From Micromonospora siamensis (lineage in GTDB: Bacteria > Actinomycetota > Actinomycetes > Mycobacteriales > Micromonosporaceae), in the NCBI RefSeq assembly GCF_900090305.1, contig NZ_LT607751.1, forward strand, positions 4,526,001 through 4,590,000: a stretch of 64,000 nucleotides of DNA, read 5' to 3'. Positions 19,356 through 28,267 of the stretch are shown piece by piece. Numbering within the stretch: the first letter of the stretch is position 1; each line of letters opens with the position of its first letter. The notes beneath the pieces were generated by a model. It was not told the origin of the DNA and ran no database searches. It worked only from the letters and a program-made list of their open reading frames with translations. Both the position numbers and the translations under genes were made by a program.

Positions 19356-20588
19356 TCAGGCCGGCGACGGCGCCGTGAGGTAGACCGGCAGGGAGCCGTA
19401 GCCGTTCATGATGAACGTGCCCTGCGGGGGGATCTCCTCCACCGGCACCGCGAGGCGGATGTCGGGGAAGCGGGCGAACAGGGCCGGCAACGCGATCGAC
19501 GCCTGAAGCGCGGCCAGCGACTGGCCCATGCAACTGTGCGGGCCGTAGCCGAAGGAGAGGTTGGTCTTGTCGGCCCGGGTGATGTCGAACTGGTCGGCGC
19601 TCGCACCGTGCACCTCGGGATCGCGCCCGATGCCCGCGTAGGCGATGAGGACGAGGTCGCCCTGGGCAATCTTCACCCCGCCGATCTCGACGTCCTCGGC
19701 CGCGTAGCGGAACGGCAGCTGGGCCACCGCCGCGTCCTTGCGCACCGCCTCGGCGAACACGTCGTCCCAGCCGTACTCGCCGCTGAGCACCAGGTTGAGC
19801 TGGTCCGGGTTGCTGAGAAGATCCACGATGGCGTGCGCCATGACATTGCCCAGCGTCTCGGAGCCGGCGCCGAACATGACGTGCAGCGTGCCGACCATCT
19901 CCTCGTCGGTGAGGACCGCGCCGTCCTGCTCCTTCTGCGCGATCAGCAGGCTGGTGAGGTCGTTTCCCGGTTCCTTGCGCTTCGTGGCGACGAGTTCCTC
20001 CATCGCGGCGTGCCACTGCACCATGATCGCCTCAGCCTCGGCCCCCGTGTTCGTCGTCTTGCTGTTGGCGATGTTGCCCTCGAGCACGCTGTTCCGCTGC
20101 TCCTCGGGGACCCCGAACAGGTCGAGGATCACGCTCGCCGGCAGGGCATAGGTGAACCGGCCCTTGATGTCCACGACCTCACCGGGTGGCAACGCCGCAA
20201 GGTCGTCGAGCAGCTCGTTGGTGAGCTTCTCGATGTGCCCCCGGGCGCTCTGCACGCGGCGCGGCACGAACGCGTGGGAGATGAGCTTGCGCAGCCGGTC
20301 GTGTTCGGCGCCGTCGCGGGTCTGGACGTTGTCCATCATGACCCACGTGATCATCTCCCAGTCCGGCGGAACCTCGCCGCGCATGAGCGGCGGCCAGTGC
20401 TTCTTGCCGTTCTTGACGAACCGCGGGTCGGTCAGCACCCGCTTGGCCACCTCGTAGCTGGTGATGGACCAGGCGAGGTGTCCGCCGGGCAGCTCGACCT
20501 GGGCCACGGGACCCTGGGCCCTGAGCCGGGCGGCTTCGGCGTGGATGTCTTGTCCAGTGCGGTCCAGGACGATCGGGCATCTCTGCAT
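19356..20588 (-). CDS. Cytochrome P450
   Basis: A 410-aa soluble bacterial P450. The heme-binding loop is LSFGYGPHSCMGQSLA with Cys as the axial ligand. The I-helix reads MFGAGSETLGN, with the acid/Thr pair that protonates bound oxygen. The K-helix ExxR is in FAEAVRKDA. ATG 20588 follows TGGAG. The gene is followed by the epoxide hydrolase (123-bp gap), suggesting successive epoxidation or hydroxylation steps, although that link is inference. No dedicated ferredoxin gene is visible nearby. Confidence 0.92.
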   Translation of the reverse strand: MQRCPIVLDRTGQDIHAEAARLRAQGPVAQVELPGGHLAWSITSYEVAKRVLTDPRFVKNGKKHWPPLMRGEVPPDWEMITWVMMDNVQTRDGAEHDRLRKLISHAFVPRRVQSARGHIEKLTNELLDDLAALPPGEVVDIKGRFTYALPASVILDLFGVPEEQRNSVLEGNIANSKTTNTGAEAEAIMVQWHAAMEELVATKRKEPGNDLTSLLIAQKEQDGAVLTDEEMVGTLHVMFGAGSETLGNVMAHAIVDLLSNPDQLNLVLSGEYGWDDVFAEAVRKDAAVAQLPFRYAAEDVEIGGVKIAQGDLVLIAYAGIGRDPEVHGASADQFDITRADKTNLSFGYGPHSCMGQSLAALQASIALPALFARFPDIRLAVPVEEIPPQGTFIMNGYGSLPVYLTAPSPA

Positions 20589-20847
20589 CGGTAGCTCCAC
20601 ACATCCGCTAGGTATCGCAGCTATACGACGGTCTTGACGCTGCGCCGACGGTAGCCAGTGCGGCCGGCGCCCCGAATCTCCGAAAGTGCTCAGCACGCGT
20701 CCGCCAGGAGCCTGACGAAATGCCGTTCCGAGATGCCGGGTCCGGCGGACAACCTGGGAGATGCGCCAGCGATCGCCGCGTTGCCACGCTCGGGGGCGAC
20801 CCAGCTCGTTCGATGTCGCCCGCGGGCGACCCGGGAGGCGTAGGCGT

Positions 20848-21606
20848 ATGGCCAGATTCAAAGTCGGCGTGCAGATCAGGCCGCAGCACTGTTCGATGAG
20901 TCAGCTCCGCGAGGCGTGGCGGGCGGCCGAGGACCTCGGGGTGGACACGATATGGAACTGGGACCACTTCTTCCCGCTGTACGGCGATCCGGACGGCGCC
21001 CACTACGAGTGCTGGACGATGCTGGCGGCGTTGGCCGCCGACACCTCGCGGGTCCGTTTCGGCCCGCTGGTCGCCTGCAACAGCTATCGCAATCCCGACC
21101 TGCTGGCCGACATGGCCCGCACGGTCGACGAGATCAGCGAGGGCCGGCTCGTCCTCGGCCTCGGTGCGGGCTGGTTCGAACGTGACTACACCGAATTCGG
21201 CTACGAGTTCGGCACCGCCGGCGACCGGCTGCGGGCGCTCGGGGATGCCGTACCCCGCATCCAACGCCGGCTGGCGACGCAGAATCCACCCACGCCGCAC
21301 CTCCCGCTGCTCATCGGCGGCGGCGGCGAGAAGGTCACGCTACGGATCGTGGCCGAGCGGGCCGATCTCTGGAATGACTTCGGATCGCCCGAGAGGTACG
21401 CGCACAAGAACGCGGTCCTCGACGAGTGGTGCGCGAAGGTGGGCCGCGACCCGGACGAGATCGAGCGGACGACCATGATCAACGCCGACGAGATCGACGA
21501 CTACGACGCCTACCTCAAGGCCGGCGCCACCCACATCATCCTGGCCTGGGACGCGCCGTTCGACCCGGCCGACGTGGAGCGTCTGCTCGCCAACGCCAAG
21601 GACTGA
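20848..21606 (+). CDS. LLM-class (F420-dependent type) oxidoreductase
   Basis: A 252-aa luciferase-like TIM-barrel protein. Family features are VGVQIRP at the first strand, WNWDHFFPLYG, RVRFGPLVACNSYRNPDLLADMA and the GRLVLGLGAGWFERDYTEFG block, followed by LPLLIGGGGEKVTLRIVAE. In actinomycetes this subgroup usually binds F420, but FMN cannot be excluded from sequence. It is shorter than average (many members are 280-340 aa). It is transcribed divergently from the P450 and ends in a clear terminator, so it is monocistronic. Role probably tailoring reduction or oxidation; substrate unknown. Confidence 0.85.
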   Translation: MARFKVGVQIRPQHCSMSQLREAWRAAEDLGVDTIWNWDHFFPLYGDPDGAHYECWTMLAALAADTSRVRFGPLVACNSYRNPDLLADMARTVDEISEGRLVLGLGAGWFERDYTEFGYEFGTAGDRLRALGDAVPRIQRRLATQNPPTPHLPLLIGGGGEKVTLRIVAERADLWNDFGSPERYAHKNAVLDEWCAKVGRDPDEIERTTMINADEIDDYDAYLKAGATHIILAWDAPFDPADVERLLANAKD

Positions 21607-21633
21607 GGCCGACCCACACTTTTTCAGGACGCG

Positions 21634-21663
21634 GAGCCCACCGGAGTCGGACCCGGTGGGCTC
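21634..21663. terminator. Bidirectional terminator between convergent genes
   Basis: GAGCCCACCGG and CCGGTGGGCTC pair perfectly (11 bp) around an 8-nt loop, between the LLM oxidoreductase stop (21606) and the methyltransferase stop (21691). Confidence 0.82.
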
Positions 21664-21690
21664 TACGCCGTTCGCCCGCACCACGTGCCG

Positions 21691-22473
21691 TCACTTGATA
21701 CCGACGGTCAGCCGTATGTTGGCCTCGAACCTCGTCCTTCCGTCGGCGTCGGCGTAGCTCGCCAGCAGCTCCGCCATCCTGGTACGCGCTTCCGCGTGCC
21801 ATTCGACCGGGATGTGCTCCCATGCCTCGCGCCGCCCGTTCGACCACTCGTACCGGTGGAACTGCTCCTCGTCCTCGAACGTCGTGTCGAAACTCAGGTG
21901 GGTCGTCGTCACCTCGCGCAGGCCGGCGTCGCGGAGCAGCTGTGCCACCGTGTCGTCGGCATCGAACACGGACTTCGGCGCTCTGCGCGGCGGCAGGTAG
22001 TCCTGCACGACCGCCATCACGTCGTGCATGCGGTTCGGGACGTCACGGAACGACGAGATGCCCAGCCGCCCGCCGGGCCGGAGCAGCGTCACCCAACGCC
22101 GCATCGCCGCGAGCGGATCGGGCATGAAGAACGCCACCAGCGATGCGGTGACGATGTCGAAGTGCGCTGACGGCAGGTCGGGCGTGGCGGCGTCGCCCTG
22201 CACGACGGTGACATTGCCTCGTCCGGCCGCGTCGGCCCGGGTCAGCTCCACCATCTTCGGCGCCAGGTCGATGCCGGTGACATGGTGGACGGTGTCGGCC
22301 AAAGGGAACAGCGCCGCGCCGCGCCCGCAGCCGAGGTCGACGGCGACGTCTGTCGGCTGCGGGCGCACCGCTGCGACCAGAGCACGGCCGACCGGCTGAA
22401 AGAAATCGATACCAACGCGATCGTACGTCGGCGCCGCGCGATCGAAGACGCCGGCCACCTTATCCACATCCAT
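21691..22473 (-). CDS. Class I SAM-dependent methyltransferase (UbiE/Coq5-like)
   Basis: A 260-aa methyltransferase. It begins MDVDKVAGVFDRAAPTYDRVG, the usual N-terminus of UbiE-like small-molecule methyltransferases. Motif I is VAVDLGCGRGAALFPLA, motif II VTGIDLAPKMVELT, and the post-I strand FDIVTASLVAFFM; LRPGGRLGISSF follows. The frame is open upstream, so the start is uncertain; 22473 is chosen by homology, with a weak ribosome site. The 300-bp gap to the divergent MbtH gene must hold promoters for both. It may O- or C-methylate the enediyne side unit (inference). Confidence 0.88.
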   Translation of the reverse strand: MDVDKVAGVFDRAAPTYDRVGIDFFQPVGRALVAAVRPQPTDVAVDLGCGRGAALFPLADTVHHVTGIDLAPKMVELTRADAAGRGNVTVVQGDAATPDLPSAHFDIVTASLVAFFMPDPLAAMRRWVTLLRPGGRLGISSFRDVPNRMHDVMAVVQDYLPPRRAPKSVFDADDTVAQLLRDAGLREVTTTHLSFDTTFEDEEQFHRYEWSNGRREAWEHIPVEWHAEARTRMAELLASYADADGRTRFEANIRLTVGIK

Positions 22474-22773
22474 CAACTCAGCGTGCCATACCGCCGAGGA
22501 ATCACGATTGTCTGACAGTGCTCCGCCCGGTCGACCGTCACCATTGCCGGAATTGACTGCGGCAGGCGTCCCAGCCGTGAATGGCGCTCCGCGGTCGAGC
22601 CATTTCATGGACGTCGTAACCGCGTCGCCGGCCCAGCAATTCGGAAGAGGCACCGGCACACGATCCAGCGGAATTCTCATGCGTGTCGTCGGATCTCCGC
22701 AGCGGGAACAGGGCCAGCCGCCCGTACCTGGTTCCCGGCTTCGGTACCTCTCGCATGAGAAGAGGACATCAGC

Positions 22774-23028
22774 ATGGTCAACCCCTTCGAGGACACCGAT
22801 GCGGCCTACCTGGTGCTGGTGAACAACGAGGACCAGCACTCACTCTGGCCCGAGTTCGCCGCCGTCCCGGACGGCTGGACCGTCGTACACGGACCCGTCG
22901 GCCGGGCAGCCGGCCTCGACTACGTCAACGACCACTGGCTGGACATGCGTCCGCGCAGCCTCGCGGCCGCCATGGCGGCTGACGCCGGGTCTGGCCCCGG
23001 GCAGGCAGCTGAACCGGCCGGGGACTGA
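22774..23028 (+). CDS. mbtH: MbtH-like NRPS accessory protein
   Basis: An 84-aa MbtH protein, a small chaperone that binds adenylation domains and activates them. The signature is clear: [26 protein letters not shown], then [11 protein letters not shown] and [14 protein letters not shown], with the conserved Trp residues and the NP-E start. An AGAGGAC ribosome site precedes the ATG. It stands alone, 12 kb from the left NRPS and 36 kb from the right one, and could serve either. The stop codon lies inside a terminator stem. Confidence 0.96.
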   Translation: MVNPFEDTDAAYLVLVNNEDQHSLWPEFAAVPDGWTVVHGPVGRAAGLDYVNDHWLDMRPRSLAAAMAADAGSGPGQAAEPAGD

Positions 23029-23044
23029 CCGCGGCCCGGTCAGT
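23024..23044 (+). terminator. Terminator hairpin at the mbtH stop
   Basis: ACTGACCG and CGGTCAGT form an 8-bp stem with a 5-nt loop. The mbtH TGA is inside the left arm. Confidence 0.6.
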
Positions 23045-23199
23045 GGCCTGCCCGCTGGAGGGGCAGCCGTGCGGCGGGTACCGGACTCGGCCCCGCTCCA
23101 CGGCAGCCCCGACCGGCAGGTGTGCGGCTGCCGACCGGACCGGCAGGCCGCCGTACCCGATCACCACGAGGCTGCCTGCGGTTCTCAGGCCGTCGACGA

Positions 23200-23231
23200 G
23201 TTGGCCACGGCAGCGTGCTGCCGTGGCCAAC
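23200..23231. terminator. Long hairpin, probable bidirectional terminator
   Basis: GTTGGCCACGGCAGC and GCTGCCGTGGCCAAC pair over 15 bp around a 2-nt loop, between convergent genes. Confidence 0.75.
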
Positions 23232-23272
23232 TGTCGTGGACGCGTACCCGATCTCGTTCGCGATGACCGGGT

Positions 23273-23315
23273 GGTGGGGTCGCCGTCCGGTCGGACACCG
23301 GCCGACGACCCCACC
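23273..23315. terminator. Hairpin before the SgcJ/EcaC-like stop
   Basis: GGTGGGGTCG (23273-23282) pairs with CGACCCCACC (23306-23315), 10 bp. The 23-nt loop contains its own short GTCCG/CGGAC stem. It lies just past the end of the minus-strand operon. Confidence 0.65.
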
Positions 23316-23348
23316 TGTCGGACACCCTCGTTCGGATCTCTCCGGCAG

Positions 23349-23777
23349 TCAGGCCGGATCGCGTGGGCTGTTCTGGTACACCGCCAGCTGCCAGCGGTCC
23401 TCCTGTCGGACGAGGATCCACGAGGCACGGATGGCTGCCGAGTCCGCCAGTGCCGTCTCGCCGGCGGCCAGCACCCCGCCCTCGGTCAGCAGCGCGACCG
23501 CACCGGCGCCGAGTGGCTTGATGTCCAGGGGGGACCCGGTCACCCGGGTGTCCTTGTAGGGGCCCTCGTACGCCTGCGCCATGAATTCCCGGATGTCGGC
23601 GCGCCCCTTCCGGTAGACACCGGGCAGGATCATCGTTCCGTCGGGGGCGAACAGTTCGGCGAAGGCGGTGGCGTCGTGCGCGGCCCAGGCCTGGACCAGC
23701 CGGCCCGGCATGGCGGCGATCTCCGCGCGATCGGTGTCGGTGAGCGCGTTACCGTGGTCCGTCGTGCTGGCAGTCAT
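23349..23777 (-). CDS. SgcJ/EcaC-family (SnoaL-like fold) protein
   Basis: A 142-aa protein of the NTF2/SnoaL-like alpha+beta barrel family. Typical features are LVQAWAAHDATAFAELFAPDGTMILPG near the N-terminus, GRADIREFMAQ, and RASWILVRQEDRWQLAVYQNSP at the end. The SgcJ/EcaC subgroup is named from the C-1027 and enediyne-related clusters, where members act as small oxygenation-associated or ligand-binding proteins of incompletely known role. The ATG overlaps the FAD oxidoreductase stop (ATGA), so the two are co-translated. It is the last gene of the long minus-strand operon. Confidence 0.85.
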   Translation of the reverse strand: MTASTTDHGNALTDTDRAEIAAMPGRLVQAWAAHDATAFAELFAPDGTMILPGVYRKGRADIREFMAQAYEGPYKDTRVTGSPLDIKPLGAGAVALLTEGGVLAAGETALADSAAIRASWILVRQEDRWQLAVYQNSPRDPA

Positions 23778-25114
23778 GCTGTTTCTCGCTTCCCTCTACG
23801 AGCGCCGGAATTCGGCAGCAGTACACGTGAGATGACGTCGGGGCGCATCAGCGTCTGTGGTGGATCGACCAGCCCGGCCGAGCGTAGGAACGCCCGCGAG
23901 AGGCTTCCGTCGGATGTCGCGGCGGCGAGCAGCCGCGGAATGTAGGCGTTTCCCATCCGGGCCTTCAGCGTTCGGCGGCCCCGTACCTCCGGGAAGCCGA
24001 GGTCGGACCCCGCGGACATGTCCCAGGGCGCGTCGATCACCTTGGCGAGGTCACGGAAGTACGCGCCCGGCCGGGGCGGCTTCGTGCCGAGGTGGTTCCG
24101 CAGGACGAGGGCTGCCATCGCGGCCACGGTCATGCCCTGGCCGTAGACCGGATTGAACACGCACGCCGCGTCGCCCGTCACCAGAAGGCCGTCGGGGAAG
24201 CGGGACAGGCGGTCGTAACGGCGCCGGATGCTCGCCGGAAAGTGGAACGAGTGCGGCTCACCGAGCGGCTCGGCGTCGCGGACCGCCTTGTACACCTCCG
24301 GGATCGGCAGCGACCGGACGTAGTCGAGGAAGCCCGCGTGGTCGGTGGGCGGACGATCGCCCAGCAGGCCGGTCAGCGACACGGCGTACCGGTCCGCGAG
24401 CCGGGCGAAGATCGCACCCCGTCGCATGTCCGGCGTCGCGACCGGGATGAGTGCGATGTCGTCGCCGATGGGATCGAACGGCAGTGGGGCCCGGAAGTCG
24501 CAGGTGGTGTACGTCAGGTCCATCGTGATGCGGTCTTCGCGGACGGTTGGGTAACCCATCTCCTCGAGCCACCGCGGCGTGCGCGAGCCGCGGCCGGTGG
24601 CGTCGACGACCAGGTCGGCCGCGAGCTCCTCCTCCTCCGCGCCGTCCCGGCCCTGGATCCGCGCGCCGATGACACGGCGGCGATCCGGCGACGTCAACAG
24701 GCCGCGAATATCCGTTCCTTCACGGATGGTGACGTTGGGCAGGGCCGAGACGCGGGCGCGGACATGAGCCTCGAGCAGCGGCCGGCCGGCGGCGACACAG
24801 ACCAGGCCGGTGGGTGCCTTCTGGATCATCTTGCCGTTGAAGTACCAGCTCAGGCTGGTCCCGAAATCTCCGATGGGCACGCCCTGCGCGACCAGCTCAT
24901 CGGTGAACCCGGGAAACAGCTCCTCGAGAACCTGCTGACCCCGGGCCAGCAGGGCGTGGATGTGATGCCCCTGCGGAACGGCGCGCCGGGGCCCCGTCAC
25001 GTCCGAGATGACGTCGCGGTCGACCACCGTGACCCGCTCGTAGGCATCCGCGAGTACGCGTGCCGCGAGCAGTCCGGCGATGCTTCCGCCCAACACAACT
25101 GCGTGATCATTCAT
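23774..25114 (-). CDS. FAD-dependent oxidoreductase / monooxygenase (PHBH-like fold)
   Basis: A 446-aa flavoprotein. The dinucleotide-binding motif is VVLGGSIAGLLAARVLADAYE at the N-terminus, a GxxxxG variant of the usual GxGxxG. The second FAD motif is LLVTGDAACVFNPVYGQGM near residue 320, and LVVDATGRGSRTPRWL sits between them. This pattern matches single-component flavin monooxygenases and related hydroxylases. The neighbouring SgcJ/EcaC gene overlaps it. Possible role: hydroxylation or epoxidation in tailoring. Substrate unknown. Confidence 0.85.
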   Translation of the reverse strand: MNDHAVVLGGSIAGLLAARVLADAYERVTVVDRDVISDVTGPRRAVPQGHHIHALLARGQQVLEELFPGFTDELVAQGVPIGDFGTSLSWYFNGKMIQKAPTGLVCVAAGRPLLEAHVRARVSALPNVTIREGTDIRGLLTSPDRRRVIGARIQGRDGAEEEELAADLVVDATGRGSRTPRWLEEMGYPTVREDRITMDLTYTTCDFRAPLPFDPIGDDIALIPVATPDMRRGAIFARLADRYAVSLTGLLGDRPPTDHAGFLDYVRSLPIPEVYKAVRDAEPLGEPHSFHFPASIRRRYDRLSRFPDGLLVTGDAACVFNPVYGQGMTVAAMAALVLRNHLGTKPPRPGAYFRDLAKVIDAPWDMSAGSDLGFPEVRGRRTLKARMGNAYIPRLLAAATSDGSLSRAFLRSAGLVDPPQTLMRPDVISRVLLPNSGARRGKRETA

Positions 25115-25237
25115 TGCACCAGCTCCTCACCCGCGGGCACGGCAGGGCCATCGATAAGCGAAAATTTTGGGAAATGAACTGAACGTACCTGGCGGAGGCG
25201 ATCGGACCACCTTCCGGAATGCTCTCGCCGGCCGCCG

Positions 25238-26530
25238 CTAGTCGTGTGCGGCGACGGGCGCCGGCTGTGGGTTGCTCGCCGGCGTCTCGCTGACCGCTTC
25301 CTCCGCCGGACGGGTGCGTTCGCCCCAGCGCGCCACGGCCGGCGCCACCAGCCCCAGCAGCAGGAAGACCACCCCGAGCCCCACCCATCCGACCTGGCCC
25401 AGGCTCAGGACCACGCCGACCATGAGTATCGGAGCGGTCGTCGCGCCGAGGGTGACGCCGATCCCGCTCAGGCCCTGGTACTGGCCTTGGGCGTGTGCGG
25501 GGGGAAGGCCGAACTCGAAGGCGTAGGTGCCGGACACGTACCACAGCTCGGCCACGGTGAGCAGGACCACGGCTCCGATCAGCAGCAACAGTGCGGCCCA
25601 GCCGGCCAGGCCCACCGCCAGGCCGATCGCGGAGCAGCTCACCAGCAGCATGACGCCGGCACGCCGCAGCGCGTTGCCGCCCGCCCTGATCGATCCGGCA
25701 CTCTTGCCGATGCGGGCCTGGAACAACACGACGAGGACGGTGTTGATCAGCAGGAACAGGGAGACGCTCCAGCGTGGCGCATGGGTGTTGTTGACCACCC
25801 ACAGCGGGAGCGGTTGGGTGATCACCCAGTACTGCATGGACAGCAGGCCGCCCAGCGCCACGTAGGCGACGAACGGCGCGTCGGACAGCGCCACCCAGCG
25901 CGAACCCGATCTGCCCTCCGGCTTGGGCAGCGGCTCGTACCTCGGGATGCGCGCCAGGATGGCCCAGCTGAAGAGAAACGTGACGGCGTCACCGACGATG
26001 AGGCTGCGATAGGCCAGCGGGGTGCCGATCGTGATGGCGGCGCCGCAGAACAGCGTGCCGATCGACATGCCGAGACTGGCGATGGCGCGGTTCTGTGACC
26101 GATAGGCGACGACGTCGTCGCCGCCGACCCGCCGGACGAGCGCTCCGTTGGCGGCCCCGTAGGCGGAATAGCAGAGCACCTCCAACGACACGACGACAAG
26201 GAAGGCGAAGAAGCCCTGGACGAAGACGTAGCACAAGGTGACTATGCCTTGGACCAGCAGTACCGCCCTGACGATCTCACGTGGCCCGCGCCGGTCGGCC
26301 AGGTCGCCGATCGGCATGCCGCCCAGCAGCCCGACAAGACCCGCCAGCGTCATTCCCAGCCCCACCTGTCTGGTGGAGAGGTCCAACTCCTTGGTGAGGA
26401 ACAGGGTCATGGACGTCCACACCAGACCCCAGCCGAACGTGTTGATGAATGTTGACAGCGCGAATATCCGCTTCGGGCCCGGCTCGGGGATCAGAAAAGC
26501 GGCTGCCCGGAGAGGTTTGAGTTTCGGCAT
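25238..26530 (-). CDS. MFS transporter
   Basis: A 430-aa permease with about 12 hydrophobic helices. The loop 2-3 signature reads GDLADRRGPREIV, a good MFS motif A variant. It starts MPKLKPLRAAAFL, with AAGGGG 6 nt before ATG 26530; the frame remains open further upstream, but that extension has no family resemblance. Placement inside the enediyne operon suggests product export or self-protection. Confidence 0.88.
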   Translation of the reverse strand: MPKLKPLRAAAFLIPEPGPKRIFALSTFINTFGWGLVWTSMTLFLTKELDLSTRQVGLGMTLAGLVGLLGGMPIGDLADRRGPREIVRAVLLVQGIVTLCYVFVQGFFAFLVVVSLEVLCYSAYGAANGALVRRVGGDDVVAYRSQNRAIASLGMSIGTLFCGAAITIGTPLAYRSLIVGDAVTFLFSWAILARIPRYEPLPKPEGRSGSRWVALSDAPFVAYVALGGLLSMQYWVITQPLPLWVVNNTHAPRWSVSLFLLINTVLVVLFQARIGKSAGSIRAGGNALRRAGVMLLVSCSAIGLAVGLAGWAALLLLIGAVVLLTVAELWYVSGTYAFEFGLPPAHAQGQYQGLSGIGVTLGATTAPILMVGVVLSLGQVGWVGLGVVFLLLGLVAPAVARWGERTRPAEEAVSETPASNPQPAPVAAHD

Positions 26531-26652
26531 GGCACCCCTTGATATCCGAAGTCGTCTCAGACAATCGCCGCCGACGGCGCCGCTGCGATCTTTCCGAGCC
26601 TCGCACGGGCGATCGACACCCGCCTCTTTCTGCTTGCTGCCGGCGTCGGGGC

Positions 26653-27447
26653 CTACGCCAGATGGCGTTCCAGGTCGCCGGCGATCCGGCGAAGGACCAG
26701 CTCGGAGTGATCGAAGATCGCGAAATGGCCGCCGTCCAGCCGGACCTGGGTGTAACCGGCGGTGGTCTCCTTCCGCCAGCCGGCGACCTGGTCCGGGGTC
26801 GCGAGGTGGTCCCGCGTGCCGGCGAACGCCGTGATCGGTACCGGCAGGGCGGGTCCGGGCTCGTAGCGGTAGTCGTCGTCCACCGCGAAGTCGGCCACGA
26901 TCAGCGGCCGGAGCAGCTCCAGCAGGGGAAGGTCGGACAGCACCTCCTCCGGCGTCCCGCCCAGCGTGCGCAGGACGCCGGCCAGCCCGGCCGCCGACAG
27001 CCCGGACAGGTCGATCCGGTCGGTCGCGATGGTCGGCGCACGCCGGCCCGCCACGAACAGGTGGACCGGAAGAGGGCCACCGAGCCGGCGGACCTCGCGA
27101 GCCACCTCGAACGCGCACAGCGCCCCGGTGCTCAGGCCGAACACGGCGTACGGCGGACGTACCCACCTGACGATCTCCCGCGCCAGCGGCCGGACCAGTT
27201 CGCGCGCCGATGAGTACGGCCGCTCGGACCGTCGCCTCTCCCGGCCCGGCGGCTGCACGGGGCAACCGGCGATCGACGCCGGCAACCCCCGGACCCAGGA
27301 CCGATAGAAGTTCGCACCGGCCCCGCCGTGCGGCAGGCACAGCAGGCGGATCGCCGCGTCGTCCCCGGTGCCGAACGGGAACCACGGGCTCCGCGGGGGT
27401 CCGGCGACCGTCCGACCCGTCGGGGCGCCGCCCCATGGCTCGGTCAT
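26653..27447 (-). CDS. Type II thioesterase (alpha/beta hydrolase)
   Basis: A 264-aa external thioesterase of the GrsT/RifR family. These clear misprimed or stalled acyl groups from carrier proteins. LLCLPHGGAGANFYRSW gives the oxyanion region, the nucleophile elbow is FGLSTGALCAFEVA (GLSTG, not the commoner GHSMG), the acid is in FAGTRDHLATPDQV, and the catalytic His is in LDGGHFAIFDH. It lies 7 bp after the MDMPI-like gene. It could edit either the enediyne PKS or an NRPS. Confidence 0.9.
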   Translation of the reverse strand: MTEPWGGAPTGRTVAGPPRSPWFPFGTGDDAAIRLLCLPHGGAGANFYRSWVRGLPASIAGCPVQPPGRERRRSERPYSSARELVRPLAREIVRWVRPPYAVFGLSTGALCAFEVAREVRRLGGPLPVHLFVAGRRAPTIATDRIDLSGLSAAGLAGVLRTLGGTPEEVLSDLPLLELLRPLIVADFAVDDDYRYEPGPALPVPITAFAGTRDHLATPDQVAGWRKETTAGYTQVRLDGGHFAIFDHSELVLRRIAGDLERHLA

Positions 27448-27454
27448 CCTGTCG

Positions 27455-28246
27455 CTACCGGGAGGTGAACTGGCCGGGGCGGCGTCCCGGCCCGGCCGGC
27501 CCCCGGTAGGCCTGCGCGATGTCGAGCCAGCGGTCGGCCTGCTCGCCCTGCGCGACCAGCGCCAGGTCGTCGCGGTGCCGGCGACGGCTGACCAGCAGCG
27601 CGAAGTCGACGGCGGGACCGGTCACCCGCTCGGTGGCGTCGGCCGGGCCGAACTCCCAGACCACGCCGGACGGACCGGTCAGCTCGACCCGGAACTCCTC
27701 GGCCGGCGGGGTCGACCCGTGCGCCTGGTAGCCGAAGTCGCGGGTGCGGACACCGAACCACGCGAGGTGGCCGATCCGGTCGGTCAGCTCGCGGTGGCGC
27801 CCGACCGTGTCGGCGATGTCCTGGCCGTGGCCGAACAGCTCCATCATGCCGGCCGCCGCGAGGACCGACGGCGGTAGCGGAGTGGCCAGCCACGGGACGG
27901 TCTCGCCGGGCGCGACGACGGCCAGGGCCTTGGCCGCCGCGCTGCGCTCGTCGCGCCACCGGTCGACCAGCGCGCCGGTGGACAGCTGCAGGTATTCGGT
28001 CAGGGCTGCGTCCACCGCGCCCTGGAAGTCACGCTTGGCGTCGGCCGCGTGGGTCGCGAACGCCGCCGGGTCGCCGGCCGACAGGACGGCCAGGTGGGCC
28101 ACGAAGGCCAGGTGCGCGATCTGGTGCTTGACGGTCCAGCCGGGAGCCGGGGTGGCCATCGCCCACTGGGTCGGGGTCAATCCGGTGACCAGCGCCTCGA
28201 CGTCGTCGCCGTCGGCGATCAGGTCCTCGTAGACATTCGTTGACAT
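27455..28246 (-). CDS. DinB/MDMPI-fold metal-binding protein (TIGR03084 type)
   Basis: A 263-aa protein with the mycothiol-dependent maleylpyruvate isomerase N-terminal fold. Metal-site signatures are PGWTVKHQIAHLAF (His) and MMELFGHGQDIADTVG (His-x-x-x-Asp), with the C-terminal domain VDFALLVSRRRHRDDLAL. Family members bind a divalent metal and often use mycothiol; a catalytic activity cannot be assigned. ATG 28246 follows GGAGG. In an enediyne operon, mycothiol-linked chemistry might touch product activation or detoxification, which is speculation. Confidence 0.85.
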   Translation of the reverse strand: MSTNVYEDLIADGDDVEALVTGLTPTQWAMATPAPGWTVKHQIAHLAFVAHLAVLSAGDPAAFATHAADAKRDFQGAVDAALTEYLQLSTGALVDRWRDERSAAAKALAVVAPGETVPWLATPLPPSVLAAAGMMELFGHGQDIADTVGRHRELTDRIGHLAWFGVRTRDFGYQAHGSTPPAEEFRVELTGPSGVVWEFGPADATERVTGPAVDFALLVSRRRHRDDLALVAQGEQADRWLDIAQAYRGPAGPGRRPGQFTSR

Positions 28247-28267
28247 GAGTCCTCCAGGTTGAGGGGG

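Larger units (their letters stand above)
23045..23348. other. Intergenic region, hairpin-rich, no gene
   Basis: This gap between convergent mbtH and the SgcJ/EcaC-like gene has no supported reading frame. It holds two further strong hairpins (23200-23231 and 23273-23315). Confidence 0.7.
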
